Source: Struthio camelus
Taxonomy: Eukaryota > Chordata > Aves > Struthioniformes > Struthionidae
Length of the DNA stretch: 64,000 nucleotides
Reading direction: 5' to 3'
Assembly (NCBI RefSeq): GCF_040807025.1
Contig: NC_090952.1
Span: forward strand, 20,891,068-20,955,067
The translations under genes were made by a program, and so were the position numbers. A model generated the notes under the pieces. That model saw only the letters and a list, made by a program, of their open reading frames with translations, searched no databases and was not told the origin of the DNA. Positions within the stretch are counted from its first letter, which is position 1. Each line of letters begins with the position of its first letter. Shown one piece after another: positions 27,401 to 40,330 of this stretch.

Positions 27401-30400
27401 TACTCTTTACCCATTTATAGAAATATTCATAATTAGCCGTGCTTTTATTTAACAGTTTTGATTATGTTCATGATTGTAATATGAAGTGTAGCTTCATTTT
27501 TCAATTATTAAATTAGGATGTTTTAATGAACTTACAAATCACTAACATGCATTTGTTAGAAATACAGTAACAACTTCTTGTGACTTCATTTACAGACACA
27601 TTATACAATGTATGATGACTGCCTCTAACAGGCCAGGAAGCTATGGTTGTAGATTAAATAAACCTTTGGCAAACAGGTATTTAAAATAAATGATGTTCTT
27701 TGTTGCTTTATGTTGCTTAGTAATTAGTATTTCCAATCCCATTTTCCTACCTTTTAAGTTATTTACCCTGTGACGTTTTTATAACTGTATTTCACCACGC
27801 TCTCATGCATTAAACTATCTTAGTCTGGCTTCCTTCTGAAGAGTTTTCAAGATTTTTTAAATTCCTGAATGTAAAAATAGTTCATCTAAAACTGCAAAAA
27901 GGGACAAGCGGGAGTAACTGCTTCAGGGGAAAACTGAGTACAGTAATAGGGAGGAGAGAGAAGACAGTTTGAAGAATGTTTGGAACTCGACAGGAGCAGT
28001 GGAAAGATGATTGTAGTGCGTTTTCTGTGGCAGAGTGGTTGTGCTAACGATAAAGAATTTTTGGATTAAAAGCTGAGGGTATGTGCTACTGGACGACTTA
28101 ACATATTTCCTGTTTGTGGTTAAGTTAAATATAGCATGTTTTTTTCCCATGGTAGTACACAGAACATCATTAATTTTTTATTTTTTTCTCCCCAGTGCAG
28201 TTAGGACAATGATTTCAACCTTGTTGATTTCCCTCTTCACTACCAGAAAGCTGGAGAATAGAACATTTCTCAAGGACTAAAATATGAATAGCTGCTTTGG
28301 TGATCAGTTGACTTCACCTGTTTTAGAACTGCTGTTTTAAGCAGAAGCTTATGCCTTCTCTGGCAAATGGAAATTCTGTCACTGAACTTATAAACTGTCA
28401 CAAACTTAAAACTCTTTTCTTTTGCATATGTTCTTGGGGTATGTGTCTTATGGAACTTTGCACAGGTTTATTTTTTATGTTTAGAGAGAGGGGAAAAGAG
28501 GGATAAGTTCTTATATTGCTTGGGTCAGCCAGTCATCTTCACATGTTTGTTCAAATTCAGATATAAGCAGTATATCTTTGAGGGGGGCTCAAAAAATATC
28601 ATGCCTATCAGGCCATGATCTCTTTGCTCTAAGTTAATAGTCTGCTTTTTTTTTTTAAACACATGGTTATTTGCTGTTTCTGTCACTGCTGGCTACTGTG
28701 GTTGTGTGACTGAATACGACTGAGATTACATGAGAAACCACAAGGAGAAACGTTAGTGTCTACATAGTAGTGGCCTTCTGTAGTTACACAGTTTCAATGC
28801 GATGAAGTGATTTTTGCAAAATATGTCCTTTTAAAATAAATGTTCTTGACAGACAAAGCCAAATTAAGAATAGATTTACAACAAGTACTCATTTCTACCC
28901 TCAGGCCATACCTGGGTGCTCTTGGAGATGGGCCAAAATACTACACTGCAAACTGATTGCCAAAATGATCTGAGGTTTGTTTGCTGGTTTAAGGAGAGTT
29001 GTAGTTTTTTGTAGAGGGGCTTTCCCACTTAAATTTTCCTAATTGGGATAACTGCATTATCTCATCTTACTCCTTTTACTTAAAATTGCCTGCAGAGTTT
29101 ATATGCTCATATGTCCTTGGTTCATACATGGGATATTTGCTTTTCTGTCCTGGAAACTGAAAAAAAATGAATACTAAAATTCTGGAGTATGACTACAAAT
29201 ATTTGCAAAAATACAAGACTTTAACTTCTGCTGAGGAAACGTGAAGTAGAAATAATGATTCTTGATTTACAGTAATCTAATCAAACATTTCTCTAGAAAA
29301 TCCTGTAGCAGCGTCTTGTACAATTCAATGATTTTATGTCATAGCCAAGCTCTGTATGTGCAGACTTGTGGAATGTTTGCGAGTTAAAAAAAAAAAAAGA
29401 AAAGTGACAATATAGTAAATGTCATCTGCCAGTCATTTGTCCCACTGTTAAATGGCAACAGGAAAAAGAAGGAAGAGTTCTTTTGGGTAAATCTTTTATC
29501 ACATGATGTAGCTATAGTCTGATGGATGCACATCTTGTCTCCATTACAGTCAGGGCTGTAGCTATTATTGCGTAAGAGCACTGAAAATAGCAAATGCTTT
29601 GTTTTTCTTCAATTTAATATGCATAGTCCCTGCACTTAGTCTCAGTGATTTCTTTCGCTGTTTTCCTTAATATGATGTTGCACATGATTTGTTACTTCAC
29701 CAAAAAGTTAACTAAATGCCTAAATATACCTATGTACGGTTTTCTTGAGACCTTTCACGTGTACCTGTTTCCATTAATCCTGCCGTTACTTTCTGTAATG
29801 TTTTCCCTGCTGTTCTCTCATCTTAGAGCTGAGCTCAATGCAAGTTTGACTGGAGAAGACTTGGCTAAAGCAGTATGACTAGTCTTGTGGCAAATTCAGA
29901 AATGTTTGGTAAAATAAAACTCTAGAGCATTTAAGAGTTATGCTGAACAGAGTGCACTACAGAGTTTGGATTAGAAACTCTTAAAATTGTGCACAGGAAC
30001 GTGAGGCAATTGGAAAGTATTCTCTTTTCTCTGACTCTGGAATGACTGACCTTTCTGCTATAGTTACGGGTGCTGCTTTGTAGAGACAAATAAAGACAGC
30101 AGAGAAAAACAGAAGGGCTGGCTGAAGAGAAGAAAGCCAAATCTGAGTTTCTTGTTTTTTAACTGAAGCTGGCAAATTGCTTGTTAAAACTGTCCCTGTA
30201 GAACGATGCTATCTAAATTAGAAACTGATGTGGTTGGAAATAACTTTATATTGCCTGTCACTGTAAACAAGTCATTAGATTCATGACGACTTGATCGATT
30301 TCGTAATTCTGAAGTTATGATAGCATGAACTGTGCCCAAATATAAAATCAGTGAGATGAAATAAAAGGAAAACTCATGCTAAAAAGCAGAGGAACATCCC

Positions 30401-31299
30401 AAAGGAAAGTTTAGATTTGAGCAGTTAGCCAGTCTGCTTGACAGACCTTGCCTGTTTTATAATCTCTTAACTTCTGCTGCAAAGATTCAACTCCAATTTT
30501 AAGGCCACTAAAAGCTTTAGAGTTGTGATTTTCTTTGAAAACTACTATCGTCAGATTTTATCTGCAAGTTGTGGACACTGGGTTTTATATTTATTTATAT
30601 AATTTCACCCAGGACTGAGGCTAGTCTTGGAGAGTCATAAGAAAAGCAGACTGCTACATAAATCTCAGGCTTGCTTTAACTATGTGTCCGTTAGACTCGG
30701 GGGAAACCTGCCGTACCGGTCTCGCTTGACTTCGGAAAAAGAACAGGCCCATTTTGGAAGGAGCGTACAATTGTGACCTTCTTCTAGAGGGCAACCAAAT
30801 AATATGCTTATATCTCAATTTGTATGCCAAAGAACTGAGGATTGCCCTCATCCTCACAAAATGGTGTAGCTTAATCAACTCAGTTATGCCAACATATATA
30901 TTTTTAAATATAATTCTATTGATATAAGGACACCCATCCACACAAGCCCTCTAGCACTTACAGATGCAATCCTTTATTCCCCTCTATCCTGACTAATATA
31001 CCCATGTTGAGAAAGCTTCAATTCAGATAGCGAGGCTCAGCCAAAGGAATTCTCTAACCTACAGCGACAGTTCAAGAAGTTTCATTCGTCATCGTGAACA
31101 ACAAATAGGTGCCAAAACCTCACACACCAGGGACTGGTGTTCTCAAATCTGTGTGGGAGAAAAAACGCAGTCTTTAAGTCGTGTTAACAGTCTCTCAACT
31201 TTTGTTAAAACATCCACTGTCCACAGCATATTTCCAATGTAAAACAAAGGGGAACATACTTAAGTCAAGGCTGCCTTTGTAGAAACCCTCTATGCGTTG
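18461..31299. other. Non-coding intergenic DNA upstream of DIAPH2
   Basis: AT-rich DNA with homopolymers (A19 at 18934-18952, C19 at 23127-23145). I found no continuation of the 18.4-kb exon candidate. There is a small CpG cluster at about 19380-19480. Nothing else was recognised. Confidence 0.55.
23127..23145 (+). repeat. C19 homopolymer
   Basis: Nineteen consecutive C, preceded by TCCCCT. The length is likely to be polymorphic or unreliable in the assembly. Confidence 0.9.
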
Positions 31300-31657
31300 A
31301 GCGTCGGGGCGCCCTGTGCGCAGGCCTGGCGGGTGCCGGGGCAGGGAACAGATCGGGGCTTTTCTTGCAGCCGCAGCCAGCCCGTTTCCTCGAAACCTCG
31401 CACTGCCAGAGCGGAGCCACAGCCAGGGCCAGGGCCGCTGTCTCAGCCCGCCCCCGGAGCGGCCAGCGCCGCCTGGCAGCATCCGGAGAAGCGCCGGCCT
31501 CGGCAGGCCACCTCGGCGAGGAGCCCTCAGGCCGATTCCGGTCTGCGCGCCCGCTCCGCACGGCCCTAACACCAGGGCGGCCGCCTACGCCCCGCACTTC
31601 ACCTCCCGGCGGGCCTTTCTGTCGCAGCCCCCCGACGCTCCGCCGCCGACCCTCCTC

Positions 31658-31795
31658 ATGGCGCCCGCCTGCCCTTCCCGCCGCTGCCTTCGCCTTCCTC
31701 GGCGGCGCATGCGCGGCGCGGGGGCGCATGCGCGCCAGCGCCCCCCCGCGCGGGGCGGGGCGAGGTGTGTGCGTGGAAGCGCAGGGCGCTGCTGA
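31658..31795 (+). other. Possible longer upstream ORF, 45 codons
   Basis: An ATG at 31658 opens a 45-codon Arg/Pro/Ala-rich frame that ends at 31795, before the DIAPH2 start. It would be translated only if transcription starts upstream of 31658. Its composition is what GC-rich DNA gives by chance and I recognise no domain, so it matters only as a possible translational regulator. Confidence 0.25.
31704..31734. promoter_or_regulatory. Pair of NRF-1-type sites
   Basis: Two identical GCGCATGCGC palindromes at 31705-31714 and 31724-31733, 19 bp apart centre to centre. This is the core of the NRF-1 binding consensus YGCGCATGCGCR; both copies have G on the 3' side and G rather than a pyrimidine on the 5' side. 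They lie about 240-270 bp before the DIAPH2 ATG, in the CpG island, a usual place for functional NRF-1 sites. Binding itself is inferred. Confidence 0.7.
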
Positions 31796-31894
31796 GGCGC
31801 TGGGCCGGCAGGAGGCGAGGGGGCGGCGGGGCCGGGGTCCGCTGCGGCGGGGGGTGGGGAGCCGCCCGCGGTGCCGGCGGCGCGCGTCGGCCCT

Positions 31895-31906
31895 ATGGGG
31901 CCTTGA
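31895..31906 (+). other. Minimal upstream ORF in the DIAPH2 5' leader
   Basis: ATG GGG CCT TGA encodes Met-Gly-Pro then stop, ending 68 nt before the DIAPH2 start. If transcription begins upstream, scanning ribosomes would meet this three-codon ORF first, in a different frame from the main one. The context has a pyrimidine-rich 5' side (GGCCCTATGG), with G at +4 but a C at -3, so initiation is probably inefficient. Confidence 0.5.
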
Positions 31907-31974
31907 GGAAACGGCCCCTCGGCGCGGGAAAGGGTCTCCCCTGGGGCGCGGCGCGGCGCGGGGCGGGCGGGAGG

Positions 31975-32097
31975 ATGGAGAGCCAGGCGGCCCTGGGCGC
32001 TGGCGGCGGCGGCGAGGAGCCGCTGAGCGCCGGCAGGGCGAGCGCGAAGAGGAGCGGGCGCGCCGCCGAGGAGGAGAGCCGCAACAAGCCCAAGCTG
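31975..32097 (+). CDS. DIAPH2: DIAPH2 coding exon 1 (residues 1-41)
   Basis: First coding exon of diaphanous-related formin 2, a Rho-effector actin nucleator and elongator. The ATG at 31975 has an A at -3 and G at +4, a strong Kozak context, and is the first ATG in this frame. The 41 codons begin MESQAALGAG, pass through a Gly-rich run, and end in EEESRNKPKL, which resembles the EEE-KNKPKL end of mammalian DIAPH2 exon 1 as I remember it. The exon closes in phase 0 at CTG|GTGAGC. It sits inside the CpG island. The frame stays open for about 70 codons upstream without an ATG, probably because GC-rich DNA has few stops. The low-complexity part differs from mammals, as expected for a disordered N-terminus. 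The identity is secured by the downstream exons, which join in frame. Confidence 0.9.
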
Positions 32098-34181
32098 GTG
32101 AGCGGGCGGCGGGGCCGGGCGGGGGCAGCGGGAGGGGCCGGGGCCTGAGGCGTCCGGAGCCCCCGAGGCGCTGGGGCGGGGCGGGGCAGGCGGCGCGCGG
32201 GGGGCCCGCGGGTGGTAACGGCCCGCGGCGGCTGCGGGCGGCAGCCGGGAGTTCCCGGGCTCCGTCTGGAGGCCGGTTAGAGGGGCGGGGGTTGCTCGGC
32301 CGTCCCGGGGGGGAGAGGGGCAGCCGCGGCATCGGTCTGTCAGCTGCGGTGTTAACCTCCGCTATACTCACCTTTTGAGTCCAAAACCGTCAGTTTCCTG
32401 TGTTGGAGCATCCAGGAATTGGTGGCGATGATGCTGTTCTTGCGACTTCTGAGTATTCATGAAAATAGTATGAAATCATATGTATTATACGTGTTTTTTT
32501 TGTCTTTAATGGAAACAACCGTTGCAGCTGGACGGATCAGCCAAGCTTTTGAGTGCATTAGGCCTATGGAGTAGGACTTGAGTGCCTGCAAGTTTGTTTT
32601 TTCACTTATTGTGGCTATGCTGTTTGATATAACAGGAGATGTTTCCACTTGTAAACCTAGCAGTTTGAAGCAATAGGTACATTTTAAAGCTAATCTTAGC
32701 ATTGGATTGTGTTTCCAGTTATAAAGGCAGCACCAAAAACAGTGAATAACAGCAGTGTTGATTTATTAATTGTTTACTTCTGTTATTTGCATTGACTTGT
32801 TTTAGCTCAGTTTTCTGATAGGAATTCAAGAGAAGCAGTGGTGTGGACTCTTTTTAAACTTATCTGATGTTTTGTATTGAGTGGAGTACTAATTATAGAG
32901 TTTTGTTTGATTTTGCTAGGTTTTCCACAGGTGCTAATAAAATTAAGCGAATACATAAGTACTTTCACCTTGTGTTCCTGTCATCAAGCCTAATGTGTGA
33001 AAGCCTTGGAAAGCTGATAAGCGTGAAAACTACATTTCTTTGTCACTGAAAACTAAGTTAGAATGTGTGTGCAGAGGACACTAAATTGGTAATATATGAG
33101 GCATAAAAAAGCTCCTGAAAGTGCCAATTATTTAAGAGGGTGACAGAAAGCCAGAACACTGAATAACTTGAGATCTGTTTGTATTAAAAGTGACCATGTA
33201 TATCTTAACCAAACATAATCAAACAGGATGTTTGTTATGTTGTGTTTTTGCATACAAACTCATACTTTCTTGCACGGTCATAATGATGTACAAACTTCTT
33301 ACAGCTAAACTAGCTAGAAAAGTTAGTTGAAGATGCCTACATAGAAGTCATTGAAAAAATCTTGTGTAGTGTGTGGACATAAAAAAAATGCTTCTATTTG
33401 AAGCCATGGACACAAATTTGAATTTGTTTCTGGCAGAGGAAAGCACTTTATTATGAAATAATGATCCAGTTTTAAAAATCAAGTGTGAAATGAGCCCAAA
33501 ATTGCATTAAGCAGGCCAACTCTTTCTATTACGGGTTCTCTTCAGTCATTCTAGCATCACTAGAGTAGACTTAATTTTTTCCACTAAACATGACAAAACA
33601 AGTATTAGAGTAATACTTGAGTTCTTATGCAGTCATGCATACTTTTGTTTCCTGAGGAAATCGTTACAGCTGAATGAGAGCATGGATTTGAATAGTGGTA
33701 CAGTGTTTGAATTAGATACCTTCTGAAAGATAACGTTGCCCTGAGATAAAGTGACTACCCTTTGATTATATAATTCAGTGAATCTATTGACTGGGAAAGT
33801 AGATTTATTTTGGACATGATCTACACAAGTTCTGTATGAGACTGAAGTGAAATAGAATCCCTCTCGGAGGAGGAAAAGGTGTGGGCTGAATTCAGGTGTG
33901 TTCTAAGCTATCGAGGCAGTGTGAGTGATACAGCCAGATGTATCAGTTATTGCTGTCTTCTAAGGGAAGAACAAGACTGTCATCAGGGGAAGGCTTCATC
34001 CTTATATACAAGAATAACCTTGTTAAATCTTGCTGGCTTTAACTTTGAATGGGGAATTTGTTCAGCTGAGGCTAGCAATCTCTTTAGGTACTCGGAGAGT
34101 AACCTTACTTGTACCTCGTCCCAGTTCTCTTCACTGTACAAATAACATTAAGGGAGTATTTGGGGCTTCTGTAAGAAAATC

Positions 34182-34205
34182 TTTCACATTTGTACAAATG
34201 TGAAA
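34182..34205. repeat. Perfect 24-bp palindrome
   Basis: Half-site TTTCACATTTGT followed immediately by its exact reverse complement, with no spacer. The symmetry ends at both flanks (C at 34181 against T at 34206). Confidence 0.9.
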
Positions 34206-34552
34206 TTGTCACTGAGTTTGTATATAAAGCGTATGAAGAGTTTGGAGATTTTCTTGCTTCAGCGTCACAGCTTATGATTCACCAAGTTTCAGCTAAGTTA
34301 TATAGATGAATCAAAATTACTTGTTAAACTTGAGAGAATTTGTGCTAGAAATAGTCTCCTATTAGACAGTTCTTAGGTTGAAGTTTATGTGCACGCACAA
34401 AAAAGAGGAAGCAGTCTGTATTAGAACTTTGTTCTGGCACAGGAATTCTGTGAAGCAATGCTCGACAGAAAAGTTAAAACAGGATTTGCAGTGCTGCCTA
34501 AATGACCACTACTAACTAGAAGTTAATATGATTGGGTGTGGTTAGAAGTGTC

Positions 34553-34570
34553 TTTTTTTTTTTTTTTTTT
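34553..34570 (+). repeat. T18 homopolymer
   Basis: Eighteen consecutive T in intron 1. No retroposon body is evident next to it. Confidence 0.9.
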
Positions 34571-35922
34571 GGCCTAAATTTATGGTGTTGTAATATGTCC
34601 TGTTGGATTAGTAATAGCATAAATAGAAATACTTCTGTGCATGTCATGGCTAGTGCCAAAATACTCATAAGCTCTTAAAGTTTTTCCTGAATGTTTTGGA
34701 GATGGGGTGCTCTATTAGCCCCAAGTTCAGGTTTATGCACTAATTGTTCAGAGTGATGGATATTCCGCACAGGTACAAACTGAATTTCTGAAAGGGGTTG
34801 TCTTGAGCTTGATGCTGTTTTTAATAGCAGGCTGAGAGAAAGATCTTGTATACCATGAGAAGCAAACTGTTGGGGTTAAGAGGAAGCTTATTTAATCGGA
34901 GAGCAAGTAAACTTGATTCTTCCAAAGAGGAGCAACTCCTACTTTGTTTTGAAAGTAGAGATTACTTAGGCTTCTTGTGCAAGTCTTTTAAACCCTGCCT
35001 CCTTTGAGATGAGTCACAAGCTAAAGACTCAGAATCTGACTAGTGTGCCGTAAGCTTGTGTCAGACAGTAGGATAAAAGTTTTTATCATTTAGCTTAAAT
35101 ATAGAGGTAAACAGTTTGCTTGGGAGAATAGATATCCCCGTTACATAACACCCCCCAAGTGCAGGAGTTAGCAAATGTTTTAAAGAAAGAATCAGTAGTA
35201 CCAGTGACTGTCAGACAGGCAATGTGCTGCAGGACCTGTATGCTTGGTGATAAACGTCCCATCATCGTCTTTACCTCCTTGGGCTGTTTGATGTCCTTCT
35301 CCTGTGAAGGAATAACATACTCTTTACACGTGACTTATTTAGGTTTGCTTATGCAATATGCAACCATCTGTCAGTCTGTGTTGAGCGGAGATAATTGGCA
35401 AATGAATGAACCGTTGCATCTGAGACCATAGTGTGTCTGAGTCAGTGCATGAGCGCAGGGGAATCCTGGGTTGCCTCAACTGTATGCTTGAGCGAAAGAT
35501 GAACTGAAATGCCTTGTCTTTTAGAAGACGCTCAGTCTTACTAAATCAAAGTCAAGTTACTCCAATAGGTGAAGTGAGACTAAGGCGCAACTGTTATTGA
35601 AGAATGAACTTGACGCCGTCTGGAAATTTGTTTATGTAGCAGAAAAAGATACTGGTATTAGAGCAGGCACTAATTCTAGTATAGTAGAGTAGGGCATAGT
35701 TGGTACTGATGCTTAGCTGAATGCTTTAGCTTTTGATGTTAATTGGTATGGATGCTGTTTAGATGAGATGATAGATACAGTGATAAGCCTATCTGCTTGT
35801 GATAATTAAACTTCCTGGAGTACTTCTTGTAAGACAAAACAGTTGAGCTATGCTATACCATACAGAAAGCTTTCCAAGCAGAACTAATTCTATCTGGGCA
35901 ATTAGAGAATAATAGTGAAAAC

Positions 35923-35957
35923 TGTACACATCAAATACACAGTGTACACATCAAATA
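35923..35957 (+). repeat. 15-bp direct repeat, 20-bp period
   Basis: TGTACACATCAAATA occurs at 35923-35937 and again at 35943-35957. Confidence 0.85.
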
Positions 35958-37990
35958 AAAGTGATACTTTCTTAGAGTTTAAGCACTGGCGTGCTGAATG
36001 GTCAGGTTATTAAGGATGAGCTTGCAATTCATTTATTTGTATATTTATTTTAAAAATAACCTCTAACATTTATGTTAATGATACTGTGATTGCTGATGAC
36101 CCAAGTTCGTATGTGAAGGAAAAGATCAGCTTAAAAATGTTGGTTATGTTAAAAGGTAACTTTCTTTTCTGCATCAATTGCAGTTCTTTAGACGTAAGCA
36201 ATACTGGCTAATAAAATCTCTCTAATTTTTATCCCTGTCTAAATCTAGAGAGAAAATGGAAAAGAAAGAGATGGCCCTTGCTGCTGAAGCAACTGATAAT
36301 TTCATTTGGTTATTCATCAGTTCACTAGTTCAACCTTAAAACCACAAGAAGTTAGCAAATGACTAAACTGAACGTTTTTGCACAGTTGCTTACAATTTAT
36401 ATATGTGTAAATTATATAGGTATATATTTTTTATCATTCAATAACTTTATTTTGAAGGAAAAACTTTTTTTTAATATAAAGGATTCTTGATGAGGAGAGC
36501 AGATAACTTTGATGGAAGATTAACAGAAGATGTGTAACAATTTGTATCAGTTTAGGAAGTTGCAGGCAGGCAAACCTAATTGGGGCAGTTTAAACTTTCG
36601 TGTTGTTTTTATATCAAATGGATCTTTCATTTAAGGTCTTGTGAGTCAAGTACCTTTTCACTACAATATTGGTGGAATGAATTTCTCTAGACCTCCTGCT
36701 TTCAAGCATGACTTCCTAATAGATCGATAAACAGAACCTTGCTTGAGGAAAGCACTACTAACACAGCTGATAATGCAAATGGATTCTACTTGTTAAATGT
36801 TAGTCCATTGTATGGGAAGAAGGGGTGAAAATTGAAGAAATGCTTAAGCAGTTGCTTATTGCTTCAGAAAATAACGTGAATAGAATACCTACAGTTGCTA
36901 GTGAATGTTCATAATTTTGAACAGTTTATGTGCAGTTTGGGCTCAGAACATTAAAATGGCCTTTAAAAGGTCACGTTAAACATCTTTTATCAAAGGTTGA
37001 GATCGAGAATGATTAAAATGTGTTTACCCTTTATCATCTTAGATTAAGTATTTTGCTGTTGGTTGTTTTCCTCAAAAGATACCTAAGATATTGGTGAGTG
37101 TTATCTTCTTTGACCACAGTGGAACGCCATTCTGGCAGTCTTCTGTACCATTGTGGCGTTTCACAGTATCTTGTCTAGCAAGTTGGACTGGAAGTTGGAT
37201 ATATCACCAAGTGAAGAGCAGATGCATATAATATTCACGCTCTGAGTAAATGCAGTTTATCATCTGGATTTAGAGCTACCAAAATGATTTAGTAAATAGT
37301 AATTTAGATAGCCAACAATTTGTTTCCTCATAGCTTTTTTTATTATATGACAGTAAATATTTAGATTTTGTTTAGAAAAGCAGGACTATTTTCTCATGCT
37401 TTTTACTGACTTGTCTAAAAGTGGTAATTTTAAAATATTGCACAGTGCTGTCATTGTTAAACATAAATCAGTTTTAGCTACTCACTGACAAATAAAATAC
37501 TTATACTAAGTATTTTTCAGTGACTTCAGCTCTGGTTCTTGTGAAGTAAGAGCTGTCAGACATTACTTTTTAAAACATTTAAATTGACTTAAGGTAGAAA
37601 AGAATGTTTCAGAAATGAATTTAAAAATGTGGTCAAGGTTCTTCAACATCTGTAGCATATGACATCATGTAACGTGACATGTTTATTTTGTCCAGACAAC
37701 AGCAGATGTTGGTTTTAGAACTTTTGATTCCTGGAAGAGCAAACTGCTAAGAACCAAGAAAAGTTTGTTACAGTTTGCAAAACTGCAGCTACTTTGAGAT
37801 TTTATAGATAAAGGTATCTGTTTTGGGATATAGATTTATATATAGACTTTTTTTAAAGTGTGGAGAAGCTAAAATGCGTGTAGTATGTTGTGATTTTTAA
37901 AAGAATGGAAGAAAAACTTGAAGTTGCTGACACTTGTGAACTGACAGGAATTCAGAGACTTCATATGTTGTGCTCTGGTCCATGCCTAGT

Positions 37991-38020
37991 ATAATATATA
38001 TATATATTGTATATATATTT
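37991..38020 (+). repeat. TA-rich microsatellite
   Basis: Alternating TA dinucleotides with one TTGT interruption, in intron 1. Confidence 0.85.
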
Positions 38021-40330
38021 TTGAACTCCTTGTGATACTGACATCCTTAATACGGGACAGGGTTTCAGGGTCTTCCCTGACTGAGGAGGAGAAAGAAGCA
38101 TGGAGCAGGAGGTAGATCTGAATAGGTGCTAATATTAATGATCAAATATGTCCTGTGAGATTTAATAGTACAGGATTGTTCAACACAGGTGTGCAGAGCT
38201 GGGATGAAAATGCTGTCAGGCTCTTAAAAATTGTTAGTGGGCTTGCAAAAGGAAGGAGTATTTGCAAACTCTTTTGTTCCAATTCAGCTGCTTTTCTGTA
38301 GTTTTCTTTAATGTGAGGTGTTCACGACTGAGTTTGCCAGAGTCTTAAACAAAAACCCCTTTAATTACTTCACAGCTCTGTTTCGTGGAAGTGGTGTAAC
38401 CTGTTGAGGCATAACTAAGTAGAAGTGTAACAAGCACCTGCAGTCATAAAGACTCCAATCAGATTTATTCTGAAAGAGTTATTTGTAGCAGAGCTGAGCG
38501 CTTCGTGGGTCCAGGTAGAAGGGACTGCTGCTACTTTGGTTGTTCAAATACAGGCAGAATCTTAGTGTGAGAATAAGACTCGCTATCAGGTTTTTTTGGC
38601 AACAGTGCTTGCTTGAACAGTCTCCATGCTGATCTGTGTGCTTTACTCACTAAAATTTTTGTGTGGCAGTGTGACAAACAAAATTGGGACTGATCCAGTC
38701 AAAAATCCCCTTTATTTTTTTCCTCTTTCTAGATTGTTTACTGGAATTAATATGGCCAGAGTTGTGGCAAACTGGAACTCTTCTTTTTCTATTGATTTGT
38801 CCGAGTTCATCCGTTAGTACTATTAAAACGTCACTGTGTCAGCCTTTCAGCCATCTTCTGATGGTAACTGTTTATTTGGACATGATGTGAAAGCAGCACA
38901 ATGCATGCAAGTTGGTAGGTCTGAAAAAGATTTGCTAAGGTGATTGTATGATATTGTAATCTATATGTTAATATAAACCATGACCTCATCTGACTTGTAA
39001 AAATTGAGAAATACCTTAGAAATTAAATTCAGTGAGTCCCCACATGGAAAATGTAGGGTTTGGTACAACTACTGAAGGTATTCAGTCACCTGGGTGTGGT
39101 AGTGTTTGATTTTAAAGGTGTAGTGAATACTGTAATGTCGCCACACCTTCTCTGTTATATAAAACAAAAATACCCTTAAGAGTCTGTAGTAGATAAAGGC
39201 ACTTCCTATGTAAACAGGAAACTATTTTTGGATTAGTTTCAGAGCCTTTTTGTGGCTGGGTGGGGTGGGGGGCGGAGAAGAGGAAGTTCAAGGTGATGCG
39301 TATGACAGGCAGCTTCCTTGTAAGGTTTCCTCTTGATCCTTTCAGTGATCCAAGACTAAACCATTGGAGACATGAAATGGTAGTGGAGAAGGTCTTAGGC
39401 ATGCTGAATGTGTGATGTTATGTTGGCCGCTAGTAAGCGTCCTCATTGTAGTGTTATCAGATACAGAGGACTTCAGAGATGAAGTATGTATGTTAGTAAA
39501 GATATGTCCAATTTTTATTTCAGAATAAAATTTCAGTGTTTAAACTTGTTTTGGAAATATATAATTTAAGTGTAAAAAGTCACCAGCTGATTATAAAAAT
39601 GTGATCTGATGAAATACTGCCTTTTTCTCAGGGGAAATTTTTTTGTGAAGATACTTTAACATTTACTGCTCTCCTAATTGTAGTGGAAATGCGAAGTTTT
39701 TATGATGAAAAACCCTGAAGTAGCATATTTGGTTTGTCATGTGACAGTAAATGCAGGAGAACTTGCATCAGGAATATGAACTTTTCAGAGCAGTGTTTGA
39801 CTAGTCTAGGTTGGAACAAGTTTCTAAGTAAAATATTAGTAGATTTGGGACAGTAGGGAAATAGTACTGTAGAATACCAACACTTGGAGCTGTGTGACTG
39901 GAGGCATTAATTGCAGTTGCTGCCATAGTAACCACTATGGCAGTCAGTTGCAAGTGAACACACATGTAGAGCATGTAAACACACACATGTAAAGCATGAT
40001 TCTTTTTTTTTTCCTGTTTTCTCAGTTGCTGTAAATTATTTTGTTATCTACAAAATTGTAGTAACTTCTAGAATAGTATAACTTCACAGTGAAACTCTAT
40101 TGGATGTGTGTATTGTGATTGTATGAGTGCATGAGTAAATGAGAACTTGACAGTTATAGTTCAGATAGTTGCATGCAGGGTTCCAGTTTTATTAGAACAA
40201 GTAAATATTTTCACTAAAAAAGAAGAAAATGTTTGACCTTACCAAGGCAGCATATGTGATTGTAGCAATAATCTGCAAAAATAAGTAGTGGAAATATACT
40301 TCTGTGTACTTGAATCTTCAGGCTAAGAAC

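Larger units (their letters stand above)
31300..32345 (+). promoter_or_regulatory. DIAPH2: CpG island and promoter of DIAPH2
   Basis: About 1 kb of very GC- and CpG-rich DNA with abrupt edges in otherwise AT-rich sequence. It spans the 5' UTR, coding exon 1 and the start of intron 1. It contains GC boxes (for example near 31751-31763 and 32173-32186), two NRF-1-type palindromes and no obvious TATA box, typical of a broadly expressed gene with dispersed start sites. The transcription start cannot be fixed from sequence; it probably lies between about 31.65 and 31.95 kb. Long open frames occur on both strands here (for example minus 31265-32371), but they reflect GC content. Confidence 0.9.

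Noticed and set aside
29826..29876. Possible terminal exon ending in ASLTGEDLAKAV after a pyrimidine tract and TTAG
   Set aside because: Joining it in phase 0 to the 18.4-kb candidate gives an immediate stop (AGC TGA), and I recognise no family.
31195..31572. Minus-strand frame leaving the CpG island, possibly a divergent first exon
   Set aside because: It starts at GTG rather than ATG and has no convincing splice donor. Divergent non-coding transcription is possible, but nothing in the sequence shows a coding gene.
31265..32371. Very long Arg/Pro/Ala-rich frames on both strands of the CpG island (up to 368 codons on the minus strand)
   Set aside because: Stops are rare in GC-rich DNA in every frame. 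The proteins are low complexity with no domain, and the real exon 1 lies in a different, independently supported frame and strand.
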